A stretch of 64,000 nt of DNA from Halarchaeum nitratireducens (GCF_014647155.1 NZ_BMOQ01000002.1:1-64000); one strand, 5' to 3'; positions 24,549-33,345 are shown, counted from the first letter of the stretch. Made by a program: numbers and translations. The notes: generated from the letters alone by a model not told the origin.

Positions 24549-26039
24549 ATGTCGAACGACTTATCCATCGACGCGGAGTGGGACAAGCTCTATATCGACG
24601 GCGAGTGGACGGATAGCGAGAGCGGCGAGACGATCCCCAACGAGGATCCCTCGACGCGCGAGGTCTTCACCGAAGTCGCCGCCGCGACCGAATCGGACGT
24701 CGATGCGGCGTACGAGGCCGCCGCGGCCGCCCAAGAGGAGTGGGCTGAGGCGCCGCCCGCACAGCGACAGGCGGCCGTCGAGCAGCTCGACGAGGCCATT
24801 CACCAACACAGCGACGAGATCATCGAACTCCTCGCCCACGAGGTCGGCGGATCGGCGATCATGGGCGAGACCTCGATACACATCGCGGCCGACCACGCGG
24901 GCGAGGCCGCGACGCTGCCCCGCCGGATGAAGGGCGAACACGCCACCTCCAACATCCCCGGGAAGGAGAACCTCGTACAGCGCGAGCCGAAGGGCGTCGT
25001 TACCGTCATCTCACCGTGGAACTTCCCGCTGAACCTCTCGATGCGCGCCGTCGCGCCCGCCATCGCCGCCGGGAACGGCGTCGTCCTCAAACCCTCGACC
25101 GAGTCGCCGATCACCGGCGGCCTCCTCTTCGCCAAGCTCCTGGAGGAGACGGACGTCCCCGACGGCCTCGTCAACGTCGTCACGGGACGCGGCTCCGATA
25201 TCGGCGACCACATCGCCTCCCACCCGGAGAGCGACGTCGTCTCCTTCACCGGGAGCACGGAAGTCGGCCAGCACGTCGCCGGTCTCGCCGGCGAGAACCT
25301 CGCCGTACCCGCCATGGAACTCGGTGGCAACAACGCGTTCGTCGTCACCGACGACGCCGACCTCGACCGCGCCCTCGACGGCGCCACGTTCGGCTCGTTC
25401 GTCCACCAGGGACAGGTCTGCATCTCGATCAACCGCCACATCGTTCACGAGGACGTCTACGACGAGTACGTCGAGCGTCTCACGGAACGCGCCGAATCCC
25501 TCCCGCTCGGGAGCGCGCACGACGACGACACCATCGTCGGTCCCATCGTCAACGAGAGCCAGCGCGATCAGATGATGGGGTACGTCGAGCGGACCGTCGA
25601 GGCCGGTGCGACGCTCGAAACCGGCGGCGAGATCGCCGACCTCGAAGGAGTCGATGACTCCCTCGTCGTGAAGCCCACCGTCCTCTCAAACGTCACGAAC
25701 GACATGGCGGCCGCGTGCAACGAACACTTCGGCCCCATCGCCCCCGTCATCCCCTTCAGCGACGTCGACGAGGCCGTCGAACTCGCCAACGACACCGAGT
25801 ACGGTCTCTCCGGCGCCGTCCACTCCGGCGACCTCGAAGTCGCAAAGGACATCGCCGACCGCATGGAGACCGGGAACGTCCACATCAACGACCAGCCGAT
25901 CAACGACGAGGCCCACGTCCCCTTCAGCGGCATCGGCGCCTCCGGGGTCGGGACGTACAACAGCGACGCCTTCCTCCACGAGATCACCGAGACGAAGTGG
26001 ATCTCCATCCAGCACGACGCGCGCGACTACCCCTTCTAA
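24549..26039 (+). CDS. Aldehyde dehydrogenase (NAD(P)-dependent, benzaldehyde/vanillin-like)
   Basis: A 496-residue ALDH-superfamily enzyme that oxidises aldehydes to acids. Catalytic residues are present: Asn158 in SPWNFP, Glu257 in MELGGNN, and nucleophile Cys291 in HQGQVCISINRH. The nucleotide loop is FTGST at about 233-237. The MELGGNNAF and QGQVC-I-INRH pattern is nearest to benzaldehyde/vanillin-type dehydrogenases as I recall them, so an aromatic aldehyde is a reasonable but unproven substrate. Length is normal. It has its own promoter with a CCATATGG operator, which ties it to the redox cluster at 15-18 kb. A hairpin follows the stop. Confidence 0.93.
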   Translation: MSNDLSIDAEWDKLYIDGEWTDSESGETIPNEDPSTREVFTEVAAATESDVDAAYEAAAAAQEEWAEAPPAQRQAAVEQLDEAIHQHSDEIIELLAHEVGGSAIMGETSIHIAADHAGEAATLPRRMKGEHATSNIPGKENLVQREPKGVVTVISPWNFPLNLSMRAVAPAIAAGNGVVLKPSTESPITGGLLFAKLLEETDVPDGLVNVVTGRGSDIGDHIASHPESDVVSFTGSTEVGQHVAGLAGENLAVPAMELGGNNAFVVTDDADLDRALDGATFGSFVHQGQVCISINRHIVHEDVYDEYVERLTERAESLPLGSAHDDDTIVGPIVNESQRDQMMGYVERTVEAGATLETGGEIADLEGVDDSLVVKPTVLSNVTNDMAAACNEHFGPIAPVIPFSDVDEAVELANDTEYGLSGAVHSGDLEVAKDIADRMETGNVHINDQPINDEAHVPFSGIGASGVGTYNSDAFLHEITETKWISIQHDARDYPF

Positions 26040-26058
26040 CGGACTCTTTTACCGAGCG

Positions 26059-26077
26059 GGGTCGCCACTGGCGACCC
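26059..26077 (+). terminator. Hairpin after the aldehyde dehydrogenase
   Basis: GGGTCGCC-ACT-GGCGACCC is a perfect 8-bp stem 19 bases after the stop, inside a longer imperfect GAGCGGG/CCGCTC pairing. No long T run follows on the plus strand. Confidence 0.5.
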
Positions 26078-26099
26078 GCTCACTGTACACACCTCCACT

Positions 26100-26127
26100 A
26101 AAAACCCCGAGCGGCGAAGCCGCTCGG
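26100..26127 (-). terminator. Terminator of the leftward NAD(P)-binding protein gene
   Basis: On the minus strand CCGAGCGGC-TTC-GCCGCTCGG is a perfect 9-bp stem followed by GG and TTTTT. This is close to a classical intrinsic terminator and lies 57 bases after the stop of the gene ending at 26184. Confidence 0.65.
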
Positions 26128-26183
26128 TGTGGTTCGGGTGCGCGGTTGATCGCCCCGTGCCGCCGGCCGCACCCGCCGCCGCT

Positions 26184-26822
26184 TCAGTAGCCCGTGGCGA
26201 GATAGGTGTGGACGCCCTGCGGCTCTTCGAGTTCGTCGACGAGCGCGACCGCGAAGTCTTCCATCGAGATGTAGCTCTCGCCCTCCTCGTCGGTGACGAG
26301 TTCTCCCTCGGCGGTGCGGTAGTCGCCGGTTCGCTCGCCGGGTTCGATGAGCGCCGCGGGCGCGAGATACGTCCAGTCGAGGTCGTCGGCCTCTCGGAGG
26401 ATGTCGAGCGCGTCGATGGCGGCGCTCGCCACCGGCTTCCACTCCTCGGGGAACTCCGGCGTCTCGATGAGCGGCGTGCCGTCGCCGGCGTCGAGGCCGC
26501 CCGCGCCGCCCGTCCAGACGAGTCGCGTGACGCCGGCGCGGCGCGCCCCGTCGACGGCGGCGCGCATCATCCCCGAGAGGATCGCCGGGTCCTCGTCGTC
26601 GCTCGGACCGAGCGTCGACGCGATCGCGTCGTGGCCCGTCGCGAGCTTCGCGACGTCGTCGGCGTCGGTCGCGTCACCGGCGACCGCCACGAAGTCCTGC
26701 CCTTCGATGTCGTCGATCTCACCGCTCCGCGAGACGCCGGTCACGCGGTGTCCGCGCGACAGGAGTTCGTCCGCGACTCGGTGGCCGATACGTCCGCTCG
26801 CGCCGAGGAGGAGCACGTCCAT
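26184..26822 (-). CDS. NAD(P)-binding protein (NmrA/SDR-like)
   Basis: A 212-residue atypical short-chain dehydrogenase with a Rossmann fold. The nucleotide motif is at the very start: LLGASGRIGHRVADELLSRGH, the GxxGxxG form of NmrA-like and biliverdin-reductase-B-like proteins. The usual YxxxK catalytic pair is absent, which suggests a redox sensor or a flavin reductase-like role rather than a classical dehydrogenase. VWTGGAGGLDA and TYLAPAALIEPGERTGDY follow the pattern of this group. The start at 26822 gives the motif a short N-terminus; the frame is open upstream but not protein-like. It shares a strand with the nitroreductase 119 bases upstream. Confidence 0.85.
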   Translation of the reverse strand: MDVLLLGASGRIGHRVADELLSRGHRVTGVSRSGEIDDIEGQDFVAVAGDATDADDVAKLATGHDAIASTLGPSDDEDPAILSGMMRAAVDGARRAGVTRLVWTGGAGGLDAGDGTPLIETPEFPEEWKPVASAAIDALDILREADDLDWTYLAPAALIEPGERTGDYRTAEGELVTDEEGESYISMEDFAVALVDELEEPQGVHTYLATGY

Positions 26823-26941
26823 CTCGGCTGATTCCTCCACGTCCGAGCCTATAGCGTTTCGCCAAACGGCTGACGTCGCGGGTTTCCGCGCCCCCGATGA
26901 GACGGCCTCCTCAACGGTCCGCGGTCGGGTTCGCCGGTCGC

Positions 26942-27550
26942 TCAGAACCCGCCGCGGTTGATGACTTCGTCGAGCGGCTTTCGCCCCTTCGGGACCTCCT
27001 GCTCGCGGAGGTCCTCCGGGAGCGACTCCGGCGGCGCGCGCTCGCCGATGGCGATCATCGCCTCGACGTCGTACGACGACGGTGCGTCCAGTTCCGCCGC
27101 CGCCGCTTCGTGATCGAAGCCACCCATCGGGTGGACGACGAGTCCGCGACGCGCCCCTTCGAGCGCGAGGTTCTCCCACGCCGCGCCCGCGTCGAAACTG
27201 TGCGACTGGAGGGATCTGTCCTTCTCGTCCGTCGTCTCGGAGAAGAGGACGGCGAGCACCGCAGCGTTGGCCGCCCACGAGCGGTTGAACTCGTTGAGGA
27301 GGCCGGCGAACGTCTCCCACGCCTCGTCGCCGCGCGCGGCGTACGCGAACCGCCACGGCTGGCTGTTGCGCGACGACGGCGCCCAGCGCGCCGCCTCGAA
27401 CAGCGGGCGGTACTCCGACTCGTCGAGCGGCTCACCGGTCATCGCGCGCGGCGACCACCGGTTGACGAACAGCGCGCCGACGTCCTCGCTCGGCTCGCGG
27501 TGCGCGGCGACCTCGTCAGTGAGCGACCGCGACGGATCGGTGTCTGTCAT
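26942..27550 (-). CDS. Nitroreductase family protein
   Basis: A 202-residue FMN-dependent nitroreductase-fold oxidoreductase. The early VNRWSPRAMTGEPLDESEYR and ARWAPSSRNSQPWRF match the FMN phosphate and ribityl site (R-SxR and APSSxNxQPW). Later GAAWENLALEGARRGLVVHPMGGFD covers the AAxNL and G-G-FMN region. The C-terminus is IGERAPPESLPEDLREQE. Substrates of the family include nitroaromatics, quinones and flavins. The ATG at 27550 is divergent from the promoter of the membrane protein at 27806. Confidence 0.92.
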   Translation of the reverse strand: MTDTDPSRSLTDEVAAHREPSEDVGALFVNRWSPRAMTGEPLDESEYRPLFEAARWAPSSRNSQPWRFAYAARGDEAWETFAGLLNEFNRSWAANAAVLAVLFSETTDEKDRSLQSHSFDAGAAWENLALEGARRGLVVHPMGGFDHEAAAAELDAPSSYDVEAMIAIGERAPPESLPEDLREQEVPKGRKPLDEVINRGGF

Positions 27551-27740
27551 ACTCCGAGGTAGCCCGTTCGTCGGCATATCGCCTTCGGCTTCGCGGTCGG
27601 GGCTTCGCGGAGACGCGCGCCGGACATCCCACGGCATCGTCCGTGACGGGCGCGTCGACGGCGCTCTCGTGACGACGGGGGTGTGGCGACGAAATCGCAA
27701 CGACGGGATATATACGCGTGGCCGCGAAAATATCGGCGTG

Positions 27741-27809
27741 ATGACGCGCCCTCCACGGCTATCGAGACCGTCCGCCGCACGGGACGACGCCGGCGGTGAT
27801 CGCCGATGA
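27741..27809 (+). CDS. Candidate 22-aa leader ORF coupled to a membrane protein gene
   Basis: An ATG frame of 22 codons, rich in Arg and Pro, whose TGA overlaps the next ATG in CGATGA. A clear TATA box, GGATATATACG (27706-27716), lies about 30 bases before this ATG, so a leaderless transcript would start at this frame and not at the large gene. This is the best-supported of the four similar short frames. Confidence 0.45.
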   Translation: MTRPPRLSRPSAARDDAGGDRR

Positions 27810-29407
27810 GCTCGCGAGACCCCGATCCGTTCACGATCGAGAGCGACGTCGAGCGCTGGCAGGTGGTCGCCGGTGCGCTCGCGGCCGTCGTGCTCGGGAT
27901 CCTCTACTTCCCGAGCGTTCACGGCGCGCTCTACGGCCTCCTCGTCGGGACGCCCGCCCTGATCCAGTGGGGGGCCGTCGCGCTCGTCCTCGGTGCGGTC
28001 GGCTACCGCCGGCGGAGTCGCCCGCTCGTGATGGCCGCGATCGCGGTCTTCGTCGTCCTCGGCCTCTTCGCGGGGCCGATCGTCGGCGGCATCTACGCCC
28101 ACGAGGACGTCGCGGCGAGCATGAGCGAGGACGCGACGCAGCTCGACACGCTGCCGAACACCTCCGCGGAGAACGTCCGGATGCTCCCGCGGAGCGTCGC
28201 GGACAACTACGCCCAGTCCTCGATGCAGTACCCGCAGTACCGCCTCACCGGTTCGGACATCGCGTATCGGAACGGCACCTACGAGTGGTCGTACGGCATC
28301 GTCCCCGACGCCTTCCTCGTCTCCGTCCTCGGGAATCAGCGCGGCACGATGTACGTGAACATGACGACGACGGACAAGGACATCGAGACGGAGGATACGC
28401 GCTTCGAGAACGGGCGCGGCCAGCTCTTCTTCGACTCCTATCGGTACCAGAGCGTCCTTGACGCGCCGCTCGAACGACACGACTGGGAGACGACGTTCAA
28501 CGCCCGCGCGAACGGGACGAGCTACATCGCCCACTCGACGACGACGTACGAGTGGAAGGTCCGGCTCTTCCCGCTCCCGCAGCTCTACGCCGTCCCCCAG
28601 TTCGGCGGCGTCGAGGTGATGCGCCCGGACGGCTCGATCAGCCACCTCACGCCCGCGGAGGCCGACGCGTCGACGCTCCTCGACGGGCAGAACGTCTACC
28701 CCTACTCGCTGTCGACCTACCGCGTCCGGTCGATGCAGTACGTCCACGGCCCGCTCAACAAGTGGTTCTGGAAGGAGGACGTCCTCCGGATCGCGGAGCT
28801 CCCCGAGGGCGGGAACGAGTGGCCGCTCGTCGTCCCGACGGACACGCAGAACGGCCTGACGTACTTCGTGGCGACCGAACCGACGGGCAGCGGGAACGGC
28901 GTCTACCAGATCTGGACGTTCGACGGGCAGACCGGCGCGGCGAGCGTCCAGCAGTACGACGACGCCCAGATCGGCCCGCAGCGCGCGATCGACTTCGTCT
29001 CGCGTAACCCCGAGGTGAACCGCCTCTCGAACGCGCAAGCGGTCTCGCCGATCCCGATCGTGAAGGACGACGCCCTCTACTGGCACGTGAAGGTCGTCCC
29101 GCGCAGCGACTCCGGGGTCACGTACACGGCGTTCGTGAACGCCGGGACCGGAACCGTGACGATCCTCGAAGGCGACGCGCCGGTCTACGCCTTCATGACG
29201 CGTGCGGAAGTCGCGGCGATCGAGAACGAGACGGACGGCTCGGGGCCGGCGGCGAGCGACACGACCGTCCGCGTCGTCGTCACGGACGCGAACGGCACGA
29301 TCACCGGGACGCAGAACGTCACCGTCCCAGAGGGCGGCGACGTGCAGGTGACCGTCGAGAACGAGGCCGACGGGAACGCGAGCGCCGGCGGAAACGCGAC
29401 GGCCTGA
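27806..29407 (+). CDS. Large membrane-anchored protein of unknown function
   Basis: A 533-residue protein I do not recognise. Three hydrophobic segments lie near residues 18-40, 45-65 and 72-95. They are followed by a large domain of about 420 residues that is probably outside the membrane, with seven or more N-x-S/T sites (NGT, NMT, NTS, NAT) that could be glycosylated. The final 60 residues are Asp/Asn/Gly-rich (GTQNVTVPEGGDVQ), like a stalk or tail. The frame starts in CGATGA, overlapping a 22-codon upstream frame. The segments RLFPLPQLYAVPQFGG and LNKWFWKEDVLRIAELPEGG are distinctive. It is flanked by a nitroreductase and an HTH_10 regulator, with no obvious partner. Confidence 0.75.
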   Translation: MSSRDPDPFTIESDVERWQVVAGALAAVVLGILYFPSVHGALYGLLVGTPALIQWGAVALVLGAVGYRRRSRPLVMAAIAVFVVLGLFAGPIVGGIYAHEDVAASMSEDATQLDTLPNTSAENVRMLPRSVADNYAQSSMQYPQYRLTGSDIAYRNGTYEWSYGIVPDAFLVSVLGNQRGTMYVNMTTTDKDIETEDTRFENGRGQLFFDSYRYQSVLDAPLERHDWETTFNARANGTSYIAHSTTTYEWKVRLFPLPQLYAVPQFGGVEVMRPDGSISHLTPAEADASTLLDGQNVYPYSLSTYRVRSMQYVHGPLNKWFWKEDVLRIAELPEGGNEWPLVVPTDTQNGLTYFVATEPTGSGNGVYQIWTFDGQTGAASVQQYDDAQIGPQRAIDFVSRNPEVNRLSNAQAVSPIPIVKDDALYWHVKVVPRSDSGVTYTAFVNAGTGTVTILEGDAPVYAFMTRAEVAAIENETDGSGPAASDTTVRVVVTDANGTITGTQNVTVPEGGDVQVTVENEADGNASAGGNATA

Positions 29408-29448
29408 CGCTCCCCGGAGCGGTCGACCGGTCGCCTCTCCGCTCCCCC

Positions 29449-29478
29449 GTTGGAACATACCAACCGAACCGATATATA
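29449..29478 (+). promoter_or_regulatory. GTTGG-N6-CCAAC element and TATA of the HTH_10 gene
   Basis: GTTGG-AACATA-CCAAC (29449-29464) is a perfect inverted repeat, followed eight bases later by TATA box ATATATA (29472-29478), 24-30 bases before the ATG at 29502. The first 13 bases recur exactly before the amidohydrolase at 30476. This placement, just upstream of TATA, suits an activator. Confidence 0.55.
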
Positions 29479-29501
29479 CGGACGCGCGCCACCCGATACG
29501 T

Positions 29502-30257
29502 ATGCGCGAGTTCGCCTTCACCGTCACCTACGAACGGGGTGCGGACGAACTGATGGACGTCTTCATCGACCACCCGGATCTCTCCTCGCGGACGGTCTCC
29601 TGTCACGCCACCGCCGAGTCGATGTGGCGGGTCGACGAAGTGACCGGTCCGGAGGAGGCGCTCGCGGCGTACGACGCGGTGCTCGCCGGTCTGACCCGCT
29701 GTTCGAACCTCCGCGGGATGGGCGGGTGCACGCTCGACTGGCGCTACGAGGTGTTGGAGGAGACCCCGACGAGTCGGCTCATCTACTCCCAGCAGTCCGA
29801 GGGGCCCGGCTGTCGCTCCATCCCCTACCTCGTCGCGGACCACCTCGGCGACGGCGTGCTCATCCACGCCGAACAGCACGGAAACGAGTACGTCTGGCGC
29901 GTCCTCGCCCCCGACGACGCCGCGCTCAGCGCGGTGTACGACGAACTCGAACGCCACCTTCGCGAGGGGCTCTCCATCGACTTCGATCACATCGAGCGCG
30001 CGACGAACTGGTCGAAACACGGCGTCGACGACGCCGGGCTCTCACCGAAGCAGCGCGCGGCGCTCGAACTCGCCGTCGAACACGGCTACTACGAGCAACC
30101 GCGACGCCACTCCCTCCAAGAGATCGCCCAACTGGCCGACATCCCCACTTCGACCCTCCAGTACCGTCTCACCAGCGCCGAGCGCCACGTCGTCGAATCG
30201 TTCGTCGACGACGCCCGCTTCGACCCCGCCTCGATCGCTTCCGCGGCCTCGCAGTAG
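29502..30257 (+). CDS. Bat-type HTH_10 transcriptional regulator
   Basis: A 251-residue regulator. The C-terminal 60 residues match the bacterio-opsin-activator HTH: LSPKQRAALELAVEHGYYEQ, then HSLQEIAQLADIPTSTLQYRL, the recognition helix. The N-terminal 150 residues are the uncharacterised beta-rich domain that accompanies this HTH in many haloarchaeal proteins. Cys residues (SCHAT, RCSNL, GCTLD, GCRSI) are more numerous than usual for a haloarchaeal protein and could bind metal or sense redox. No kinase or PAS domain is present. It has its own TATA and palindromic element, and the same element precedes the amidohydrolase downstream, so it is likely to control both. Confidence 0.87.
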   Translation: MREFAFTVTYERGADELMDVFIDHPDLSSRTVSCHATAESMWRVDEVTGPEEALAAYDAVLAGLTRCSNLRGMGGCTLDWRYEVLEETPTSRLIYSQQSEGPGCRSIPYLVADHLGDGVLIHAEQHGNEYVWRVLAPDDAALSAVYDELERHLREGLSIDFDHIERATNWSKHGVDDAGLSPKQRAALELAVEHGYYEQPRRHSLQEIAQLADIPTSTLQYRLTSAERHVVESFVDDARFDPASIASAASQ

Positions 30258-30475
30258 CGCCGCCGACCGCCCCGACGATCCGCGCTGTGTCCCGTTCCTC
30301 GTCTCTCTCTCACTCGGCGTTCCCCGATTCTCGTCGCTCGCGTCTCGTCCTCGTGGCTCCGCGTCCTTCGCCCGCGCGTACCGCGATCGCCGGCGCGCCG
30401 TACCGGCCCGCTGTACCGCCCCGGCGGCGGTGCCGTCCCCGGATTCGCGGCGACGCTCGCCGGCGTCGGCCCGGA

Positions 30476-30504
30476 GTTGGAACATACCGAACGAGGCCAT
30501 ATCT
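30476..30504 (+). promoter_or_regulatory. GTTGGAACATACC element and TATA of the amidohydrolase
   Basis: GTTGGAACATACC-GAAC (30476-30491) repeats the element of the HTH_10 gene, with a one-base insertion in the right arm. A TATA-like CATATCT (30498-30504) follows, about 30 bases before the ATG at 30532. Confidence 0.55.
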
Positions 30505-30531
30505 CTCTCCCCCCGCAAGCAGCACTCGTTC

Positions 30532-32004
30532 ATGGCAGACGACACCGACGCATCGAAAGCTGGCGTATCGCGGCGGAGCTACCTGAAGGCGGGCGCGGCC
30601 GGCCTCGCGTCGCTCTCGTTCGCTTCGGGGGCCGCCGCGGGACAGGAAACGGAGGCGGCCGGCACCGCGAACGCCGGCGGCGCGACGTTGATCACGGACG
30701 GGACGGTCGTCACCGTCGACCCCGACCACGGCGTCTACGACACCGCGGACGTCCTCGTGCGCGGCGGGGAGATCCGGCGGATCGAGCCGAACATCGCCGC
30801 ACCCGGCGCGGACGTCATCGACGCGAGCGGCGCCATCGTCGTTCCCGGGTTCGTCAACGCCCACCTTCACACGTGGGAGTCCGGCGTCCGCGGCGTCGCG
30901 GGCAACTGGACGTTCATGGAGTACCTGGAGAAGATGTTGGGAAACATCAGCAGCCACTACCGCCCGGAGGACGCCTACCTCGGCAACCTCTTCGGCGCGG
31001 TCCAGCAGCTCAACGCCGGGACGACGACGATCCTCGACTGGTTCCACATCGCCAACACGCCCGACCACACCGACCGCGCCATCGACGGCCTGCAGGACGC
31101 CGGCGTCCGCGCGCTGTTCACCCACGGCCCGCCCGGCGACAACAGCGCGAAGTGGTGGGAGAACAGCGACGTCCCGCACCCCGACGACATCCGGCGGCTC
31201 GCCCGCGAGCGCTTCCCGAGCGACGACGGTCTGCTCACGCTCGCCATGGGGGCGCGCGGTCCGGATTACTCCACCGACGAGGTCACCCGTCACGACATCG
31301 AACTCGCGCGCGAACTCGGCATCCCGGTGTCCATGCACATCGGATCGCTCGGCCCGGGCGGCGTCGCGAAACTCGACGACCTCGACCTCCTCGGGAGCGA
31401 CCTCAACTACGTCCACGCGAACCGCCTCACCGACGAGGAGTTCCGCCTCATGGGCGCCTCCGGTGGCTCCATCTCGACGACCGCGGAGGTCGAACTCCAG
31501 ATGGGGATGGGGATGCCCGCCATCGGCGACGCCGTCGACGCGGGCGCGACGCCCTCCGTCGGCGTCGACATCGTCTCGAACGTCAGCGACGACCTCTTCA
31601 CGCAGCTCCGGACGGCCGTCCAGGTCGAGCGCGGCCTGCGCAATCAGCCCGCCGTCGAGCGCGGCGAGCAGATTCAGGACGTCACGCCGACGGCGCACCG
31701 CGCGCTGGAGTACGCGACGATCGAGGGCGCGCGTGCGCTCGGTCTCGCCGACCGCATCGGATCGCTGACGCCCGGCAAGCGCGCCGACATCACCATCATC
31801 GACGGCGAGGACCTCAACACCGCCCCGGTGCACGACCCCGTCGAGACCGTCGTCTTCCAGGCCGGCGTCGAGAACGTCGACACCGTCCTCGTCGACGGGA
31901 CCGTCGTCAAGCGCAACGGCCTCGTCCACAACGCGACCGCGCAGAACCACCTCGACCGCCTCGAACAGTCCGGCCGCCGCATCCTCCGCGAAGCCGGCCT
32001 CTGA
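30532..32004 (+). CDS. Tat-exported amidohydrolase (cytosine-deaminase/chlorohydrolase type)
   Basis: A 490-residue metal-dependent hydrolase. The N-terminus has a Tat signal, SRRSYLKAGAAGLASLSFAS, ending AAA for signal peptidase. The amidohydrolase metal ligands are present: HLH in NAHLHTW, His in VSMHIGS, His in YVHANRLTDEE and Asp in GVDIVSN. The layout resembles ATZ/TRZ and cytosine-deaminase family members that remove amino or chloro groups from heterocycles. Export is unusual for this family, which is otherwise mostly cytoplasmic. I chose the ATG at 30532 because it follows the promoter at proper distance and starts the Tat motif; the earlier in-frame codons lie upstream of the promoter. 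The substrate is unknown. Confidence 0.9.
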   Translation: MADDTDASKAGVSRRSYLKAGAAGLASLSFASGAAAGQETEAAGTANAGGATLITDGTVVTVDPDHGVYDTADVLVRGGEIRRIEPNIAAPGADVIDASGAIVVPGFVNAHLHTWESGVRGVAGNWTFMEYLEKMLGNISSHYRPEDAYLGNLFGAVQQLNAGTTTILDWFHIANTPDHTDRAIDGLQDAGVRALFTHGPPGDNSAKWWENSDVPHPDDIRRLARERFPSDDGLLTLAMGARGPDYSTDEVTRHDIELARELGIPVSMHIGSLGPGGVAKLDDLDLLGSDLNYVHANRLTDEEFRLMGASGGSISTTAEVELQMGMGMPAIGDAVDAGATPSVGVDIVSNVSDDLFTQLRTAVQVERGLRNQPAVERGEQIQDVTPTAHRALEYATIEGARALGLADRIGSLTPGKRADITIIDGEDLNTAPVHDPVETVVFQAGVENVDTVLVDGTVVKRNGLVHNATAQNHLDRLEQSGRRILREAGL

Positions 32005-32183
32005 AGGGTACGCGCTCGCTCTCACCGCCGCCCACGGGAGCGCTTTCGCCCCGGCCTTCGCGGTCGTTCTCGCTCTCGTCTTCGCGATCACTCCCGGATC
32101 TCGCCCTCGCGGCCGCGCTCTCCCTCGACTACCTTTGCGCTGCCGCCGTTCGCGGCCGGCTCCTCTCGTCGTCCCGGGTCCGT

Positions 32184-33236
32184 TCAGCTCTCGTACTCGT
32201 GGAGCGGCCGGCGTTCGATCCGCGCCCGCAGGTCGCCCAGCGACGGGCTGGCGTCGTCGGCGAACTGCGCGCAGACGGCCGCGACCTCGGCGTGCGTGAT
32301 CTTCACGTTCCCCTCGGTGACGACGTCCGCGGGGCGCGCTTTGAGCTCGCGTAGCGTCCCCACCGCGAGCAGGTAGGGGATCGCCCACGCCGCGATGGTG
32401 TTTCCACGCGTCTCCGGCATCGCGTCGAGCCACGTCTTCGCGCCGTCGAGGTAGCCCTCGGCGTGCTCGACGACGCGCCCGATAACGGACGCGACCGCGG
32501 CGCTCTGCTCGGGATCGGCGAGCGCTCCCGGGGTGACGCCGTGCGCGTCGAGCAGCTCCGTGGGGAGGTACACGTTGTTCTCGTCCTCGAAGTCGCGCGC
32601 GGCGTCCTTCGCCACGTTGACCAGCTGGAGGACCATCGCGAACGCCGTCGCGTTCTCCTCCAGCGATGCCCGCGTCGCCCGCGTCGCGCCGCGCGAGACG
32701 AGGCCCGTGACGAGCTCCCCGACCGTCCCGGCGGCGTACCAGCAGTACTCCTCCAGCTCGTCGAGCGTCCGGATACGGAGACCGCCCGCGTCGGCGTACC
32801 GCTCGACGAACATGGCCATCCCCTCGGTGAGTTCGCGGACCGCCGGTCGGATCGTCTCCCGGGACGCCGGTTCGAGGTCGCGGAAGACGCCGACGATCCG
32901 GGCCGCGTTCGCCACGACCGTCCAATCCGCGTCGGGATCGTCCGGAACCCACTCGTCGACCGCCTCCCGGAACGCGTCGACGCCGGTGTCGTCGTCGGGG
33001 TCGAGCGCTCTGCTGTACAGTTCGAGGAGTCGCGCCTGCGCCGCCGGGGGGACGTGGGTCGCGTCCTCGACGGTGTCGGCGACGCGACAGAGCAGATAGC
33101 CGACACAGATCTCGCGCGCCATCGGCTCGTCGAGCTCCTCGATCGTCAGGCTGAACGTACGCGATACGCCGTGCACGGCATCGTAACACCACGCGACGTC
33201 GTCCGCGAGCGACCGATTGGGGCGGTTCGGCGGCAT
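32184..33236 (-). CDS. Squalene/phytoene synthase family protein
   Basis: A 350-residue head-to-head prenyl synthase that couples two isoprenoid diphosphates into squalene or phytoene, feeding haloarchaeal neutral lipids or carotenoids. The first Asp motif is DTVED (LCRVADTVEDA) and the second is LVNVAKDAARDFEDENNVYL, with the Asp spaced as usual. YCWYAAGTVGELVTGL is the family motif in helix F. Whether it makes squalene or phytoene cannot be told with certainty; the length and the EEYCWY context are nearer to squalene synthases. The N-terminus lacks a signal. It is divergent from the MATE exporter unit. Confidence 0.9.
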   Translation of the reverse strand: MPPNRPNRSLADDVAWCYDAVHGVSRTFSLTIEELDEPMAREICVGYLLCRVADTVEDATHVPPAAQARLLELYSRALDPDDDTGVDAFREAVDEWVPDDPDADWTVVANAARIVGVFRDLEPASRETIRPAVRELTEGMAMFVERYADAGGLRIRTLDELEEYCWYAAGTVGELVTGLVSRGATRATRASLEENATAFAMVLQLVNVAKDAARDFEDENNVYLPTELLDAHGVTPGALADPEQSAAVASVIGRVVEHAEGYLDGAKTWLDAMPETRGNTIAAWAIPYLLAVGTLRELKARPADVVTEGNVKITHAEVAAVCAQFADDASPSLGDLRARIERRPLHEYES

Positions 33237-33345
33237 TCGATCCTACACAGACGCCGTCCGAAGAAAAATGAGCGGGGTCTGCACTCGCCCGCACCGTCCC
33301 GTCGCGACGGCGGGCGGCCCGTGCCGTCGCCCCTCACGGAAGACC

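Noticed and set aside
30310-33294. Open frame of 994 codons on the minus strand
   Set aside because: It covers the amidohydrolase in antisense, with the squalene synthase frame offset. Its translation is Arg/Gly/Asp/Val-rich without domains. Long antisense frames are expected in GC-rich genes with G/C-ending codons.
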